Below, one piece after another: positions 31,774 to 35,091 of a stretch of 35,091 bases of DNA. Position 1 is the first letter of the stretch, and every line of letters starts with the position of its first letter. The notes below the pieces were generated by a model. It was not told the origin of the DNA. It ran no database searches and worked only from the letters and a program-made list of their open reading frames with translations. Made by a program: the position numbers and the translations under genes. Source of the DNA: MWEH01 sp964392385 (lineage in GTDB: Bacteria; Bacillota; Clostridia; Christensenellales; DTU072); contig CAYMPR010000012.1 of assembly GCA_964392385.1 (NCBI GenBank), positions 1 through 35,091 on the forward strand. Reading direction: 5' to 3'.

Positions 31774-33105
31774 ATGGAAGAAAACAAAGAAAAAAGAGAA
31801 AAAATTGGATTAATTTCTTTGGGGTGCGATAAAAATCGTATTGACTCTGAAAAAATCCTATATTCTTTAAAAGAAAATGGGTATGAAATTACGCCCAATC
31901 CAGCTAAAGCAGATGTAATAATTATTAATACATGCGCATTCATTGATAAAGCCAAAAAAGAAAGCATCGATACCATACTTGAATTTGGAGAATATAAAAA
32001 AACCAACGAAAGACTTAAAATTGTAGTTGTAGGTTGCCTCGCTGAAAGATATGCAAGTCAAATTAAAGATGATCTACCAGAAGTTGATGTTTTTGCTGGA
32101 CTAGGGACTTATAAAGAAATCGCCGATATTATAGCAGGAAAAAAAGGCTCTTTGGTAATGTCTGAGAATAAAGACAACGACTTCATGCCCGGTAGAGTGA
32201 TTTCTACACCAGCACACTACGCTTATTTAAAAATTTCAGATGGATGTGACAATTTTTGCTCATATTGCGCAATCCCTTATATTCGCGGAAGATATCATTC
32301 ATATAACATGCTAGACATTCTTGAAGAGACAAGGAAAATTTATGATAGTGGAGTAAAAGAACTAATTATTGTAGCTCAGGATACCACTAAATATGGTGTC
32401 GATTTTTATGGGAAACCCTCTCTGCCCAAATTACTAGAGGAATTAGTTAAGTTTGATTTTTACAAGATTCGCATTATGTATGCATACCCTGAAATTATCG
32501 ATGATGAGCTAATTGAAATGGTTTCCTACAACTCTAAAATTGCAAAATATTTAGATATTCCATTCCAACATGTCAACGATTATATTTTAAAAAAGATGAA
32601 TAGACATACCAATAATTCTTCTATAAGAAATCTAATTGAAAAAATCAAAGTTTCTAATGAAAATATTGCTATTAGAAGTAGTTTTATCGTAGGATTTCCA
32701 GGTGAAGATGAGCTCATGTTTGGAGAATTAAAAAAATTTATACAAGATGGTAATATAGATTACGCAGGTTTTTTTGAGTTTAGCAAAGAAGAAGGAACGC
32801 TCGCTTATAAATTCCCTGACCAAATTAGTAGCGTTATAAAAAAGAAGCGTCAAATTGAACTCTCAAAGTTACAGAGTAAAGTAATTTGTGATAAACATCA
32901 GCCATATCTGAACACGACTCAAAAAGTAATATATGAGGGTGTTGATTACGCGAAAAAATTATTTTATGGAAGAAATGAATTTAATGCTCCTGAAATTGAT
33001 ACAAAAATTTATTTCTCATCGAAATCCCTCGTTGAGATAGGTAACATTTATGATGTTTCTATAAAACAAACTGGCTTCAATCTTACTGGAGAAATAGTTG
33101 ATTGA
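31774..33105 (+). CDS. rimO: ribosomal protein S12 methylthiotransferase RimO
   Basis: A 443-residue radical-SAM enzyme adding a methylthio group to the conserved Asp of ribosomal protein S12. The N-terminal cluster domain has Cys18 (SLGCDKN), Cys54 and Cys88. The radical-SAM motif is Cys148-x3-Cys152-x2-Cys155 in DGCDNFCSYC. The C-terminal TRAM-like domain ends the protein. SLGCDKNRIDSE and AYLKISDGC favour RimO over MiaB. No Shine-Dalgarno sequence precedes the ATG; a TGTAAAAT box at 31753-31760 would start transcription only about 7 nt before it, suggesting a nearly leaderless mRNA. It lies between ftsK and cinA in a conserved Bacillota order, although pgsA, which often follows rimO, is absent. 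Confidence 0.93.
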   Translation: MEENKEKREKIGLISLGCDKNRIDSEKILYSLKENGYEITPNPAKADVIIINTCAFIDKAKKESIDTILEFGEYKKTNERLKIVVVGCLAERYASQIKDDLPEVDVFAGLGTYKEIADIIAGKKGSLVMSENKDNDFMPGRVISTPAHYAYLKISDGCDNFCSYCAIPYIRGRYHSYNMLDILEETRKIYDSGVKELIIVAQDTTKYGVDFYGKPSLPKLLEELVKFDFYKIRIMYAYPEIIDDELIEMVSYNSKIAKYLDIPFQHVNDYILKKMNRHTNNSSIRNLIEKIKVSNENIAIRSSFIVGFPGEDELMFGELKKFIQDGNIDYAGFFEFSKEEGTLAYKFPDQISSVIKKKRQIELSKLQSKVICDKHQPYLNTTQKVIYEGVDYAKKLFYGRNEFNAPEIDTKIYFSSKSLVEIGNIYDVSIKQTGFNLTGEIVD

Positions 33106-33220
33106 AGTTTAATAAAATACACAAACATACTAATAACAACAGTTTGATTATTTTACTGAATCTTATTAAGAAATAATTAAAAACCTGTTGAGTAATCGTT
33201 ATATATGGAGGTAATAATAA

Positions 33221-33889
33221 ATGAATTTTAGAATTAGAGTTTGTTGTCAGCCCTCCGAAATTAGAGATAGGCTAGAGCAGGCTAATATCGAAAGGAAGTA
33301 TTCACTAGAAGGTGAGGGACTAGATTACTCTATTTGCTTTATAGATGAACTAACTGAAGATGAAATAGAGATTATTTTTGATGCTTTTTCTGATGTATAC
33401 TATGGAAATAATGACGAAGATCTTCCTTCTACGCTCGTATCACTTTTGTATGAAAATGGCATGACAATTGCCTGTGCAGAAAGTATTACTGGTGGGATGA
33501 TAGCAAGTTCAATAGTTGACATTAGTGGTTGTAGCGAAGTCTTTTATGAAGGGATTGTAGCCTATTCGAATATATCAAAAATGGATAGATTAGGAGTAGG
33601 TGAAGATACCTTAATAGATTGTGGCGCTGTAAGTGAAGAAACGGCAATAGAAATGGCAAATGGATTAATTAATGATAGAGTTTCTGTGGCAGTATCAACA
33701 ACGGGAATTGCAGGGCCAACGGGCGGCACTCAAGCAAAACCTATTGGATTAACATATATTTCAGTGGTATCTGAAGGTGGAACAGAATGTTTTAAATGTT
33801 TTTTTAAAGGAGATAGAAACGAAATAAGGAGACAAGCAAGAGATTATGCCTTATTTAAGACATTGCTTCACATAAAAAATTATTTATAA
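33221..33889 (+). CDS. CinA C-terminal domain protein (nicotinamide-nucleotide amidase), N-terminally reduced
   Basis: A 222-residue protein whose last 155 residues are the CinA C-terminal/PncC domain, which deamidates NMN. Landmarks are ACAESITGGMIASSIVDISG, AYSNISKMDRLGV, GAVSEETAIEMA and TTGIAGPTGG. Residues 1-65 look like the KH-like linking region of full-length CinA (DVYYGNNDEDLPSTLVSLL). The N-terminal MoCF-like ADP-ribose pyrophosphatase domain of about 170 residues is missing, and the 115 bp upstream is too short to hold it. GGAGG precedes the ATG, so this is a complete short gene rather than a broken one. It sits directly before recA, as full-length cinA does in many Bacillota. Confidence 0.87.
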   Translation: MNFRIRVCCQPSEIRDRLEQANIERKYSLEGEGLDYSICFIDELTEDEIEIIFDAFSDVYYGNNDEDLPSTLVSLLYENGMTIACAESITGGMIASSIVDISGCSEVFYEGIVAYSNISKMDRLGVGEDTLIDCGAVSEETAIEMANGLINDRVSVAVSTTGIAGPTGGTQAKPIGLTYISVVSEGGTECFKCFFKGDRNEIRRQARDYALFKTLLHIKNYL

Positions 33890-34004
33890 ATTTTATATAA
33901 TATTAATGTTTTTCCCAGGAATAGAAGGTTATTGGGCAAAAAGGGAAAATATTAGTACAAGTGAATATATATCGTCAAAAAAATAAGTATTTTTAACCAA
34001 ATAG

Positions 34005-34013
34005 TGTTATAAT
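34005..34013 (+). promoter_or_regulatory. extended -10 promoter of recA
   Basis: TGTTATAAT (34005-34013), a perfect -10 with TGn and no clear -35. Transcription would start near 34020, with AAGGAG before the ATG. No GAACNNNNGTTC LexA box is visible between 33890 and 34043. Confidence 0.55.
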
Positions 34014-34043
34014 TATATCAACGAAATTAATAAGGAGAATAAA

Positions 34044-35024
34044 ATGGACGAGAAAAAGCAACAATCATTAGCTATTGCACTTGCGCAAATAGAAAAGAAT
34101 TTTGGGAAAGGCGCAGTAATAAATATGGCGAGTAAAGAAAAGGTTAAAATAGATGTTATTTCATCTGGATGTCTAGCATTAGACAAAGCATTAGGAATAG
34201 GCGGAATGCCTAGAGGAAGGGTAGTGGAAATTTATGGGCCTGAAAGTTCAGGAAAAACTACTCTTGCTCTTCACATAATTGCCGAAGCACAAAAACTTGG
34301 TGGAATTGTTGCTTTTATCGATGCTGAGCATGCGCTAGATCCTAGTTATGCGAATGCTCTAGGCGTAGATTTAAGTAATTTGTATGTTTCACAACCAGAT
34401 GATGGTGAACAAGCACTTGAAATCGCAGATCAATTAATTAAGAGTGGTAGTATTGATGTAATAGTTGTAGATAGCGTTGCAGCCTTAACTCCAAAAGCTG
34501 AAATTGATGGGGAGATGGGTGATAGTCAAATGGGCGCACAAGCTAGATTAATGTCAAAAGCGCTTAGAAAACTTACCGGCAGCATTAGCAAGACAAATAC
34601 ATGTATTGTATTCATAAATCAATTAAGAGATAAGCTAGGAGTAATGTTCGGTAGCCCTGAAACAACGACCGGCGGTAAGGCCCTAAAGTTTTATGCAAGT
34701 GTTAGAATAGATGTTAGAAGAAAAGATACCCTAAAAGAGGGAAATGAAAGCATAGGGAGTCGGACTAAAGTTAAAGTAGTTAAAAATAAACTTGCTGCAC
34801 CCTTTAAAGAGGCCGAATTTGATATTATTTATGGTCAAGGCATCTCTAAGTTTGGTTGTATACTTGATATGGCTGTAGAAGATGGTTTGATTACAAAGAG
34901 TGGTTCCTGGTTCCAATATGAAGGTGAGAAAATAGGGCAAGGAAGAGAAAAGGCAGTTCAGTTTTTGAAGGATAATACAACAATTTCAGCTGAATTAGAA
35001 AAGAAAATTAGAGATAAGTTTTAA
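34044..35024 (+). CDS. recA: recombinase RecA
   Basis: A 326-residue RecA, the ATP-dependent strand-exchange protein and co-protease for LexA. Walker A is GPESSGKT (65-72), catalytic Glu95 is in FIDAEHALDP, Walker B is VIVVDSVAAL, loop 1 follows GEMGDSQMG, and the loop 2 region is GSPETTTGGKALKFYAS. The C-terminal domain is present, but the protein ends at LEKKIRDKF without the acidic tail of 20-25 residues found in E. coli (353) and B. subtilis (348). AAGGAG precedes the ATG. The remaining 67 bp of the window to 35091 are AT-rich, with no feature I can support. Confidence 0.98.
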   Translation: MDEKKQQSLAIALAQIEKNFGKGAVINMASKEKVKIDVISSGCLALDKALGIGGMPRGRVVEIYGPESSGKTTLALHIIAEAQKLGGIVAFIDAEHALDPSYANALGVDLSNLYVSQPDDGEQALEIADQLIKSGSIDVIVVDSVAALTPKAEIDGEMGDSQMGAQARLMSKALRKLTGSISKTNTCIVFINQLRDKLGVMFGSPETTTGGKALKFYASVRIDVRRKDTLKEGNESIGSRTKVKVVKNKLAAPFKEAEFDIIYGQGISKFGCILDMAVEDGLITKSGSWFQYEGEKIGQGREKAVQFLKDNTTISAELEKKIRDKF

Positions 35025-35091
35025 GTAAAATAACTAATAATCATATCCACTTATTTTTTTATCATGTATGGTAAAGGTGTTTTTTCGTAAA

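Noticed and set aside
33909..33949. TTTTCCC/GGGAAAA pairing between cinA and recA
   Set aside because: The loop is long and the stem short; likely chance in AT-rich sequence.

Overview
The window is a low-GC (roughly one third G+C by eye) bacterial chromosome segment that uses TGA as stop and strong AGGAGG-type ribosome binding sites. The large Alu-bearing SRP RNA, the alpha2-type glycyl-tRNA synthetase, the GPH sugar porters, and the order M16 protease - ftsK/spoIIIE - rimO - cinA - recA all point to an uncultured Bacillota (Clostridia-like, possibly gut) genome. Two runs of exactly 100 N (7003-7102 and 19968-20067) are scaffold-gap placeholders typical of a metagenome assembly. Genus-level placement is not possible from the sequence alone. 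No tRNA, rRNA, CRISPR array, insertion sequence or prophage was seen.

Layout. 46-3459: alpha/beta hydrolase, HAD phosphatase and a GPH-type sugar:cation symporter on +. 3532-4107 (-): a small membrane protein of unknown function. 4332-5924: gdhA with a structured leader RNA, followed by an in-frame, stop-terminated second copy of the gdhA 3' end and a terminator. 5957-7927: two NAD(P)-dependent SDR proteins, the first cut by a gap. 8039-10854: a cre-like site and a consensus sigma-A promoter driving a second GPH porter coupled to a GH109-like NAD-dependent glycosidase, a compact import-and-cleave cassette. 10966-13451: iron-type alcohol dehydrogenase and HflX GTPase. 13532-13830: SRP RNA with its own promoter. 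14026-17968: Ig-like lipoprotein, terminator, proS, large lipoprotein. 18037-20607 (-): asd-dapA-dapB, which carry aspartyl phosphate to tetrahydrodipicolinate (lysine/diaminopimelate branch). 20834-24679: DUF624-like membrane protein, Hsp33 and a translationally coupled TPR protein. 24727-27164 (-): glyS and a PAP2 phosphatase. 27348-35024: M16 protease, ftsK, rimO, a truncated cinA and recA.

Most of the window is housekeeping. I did not find an obviously new multi-gene system. The observations most worth a second look are: (1) a candidate switch-like leader RNA in front of gdhA; (2) a diverged second gdhA tail immediately after gdhA, apparently a recombination scar; (3) an SRP RNA whose apical GGAA tetraloop is replaced by another loop; (4) the GPH porter/GH109 cassette with a cre-like operator; and (5) reduced housekeeping proteins: CinA without its N-terminal nucleotide-hydrolase domain, RecA without an acidic tail, and HflX with a glycine-expanded hinge.
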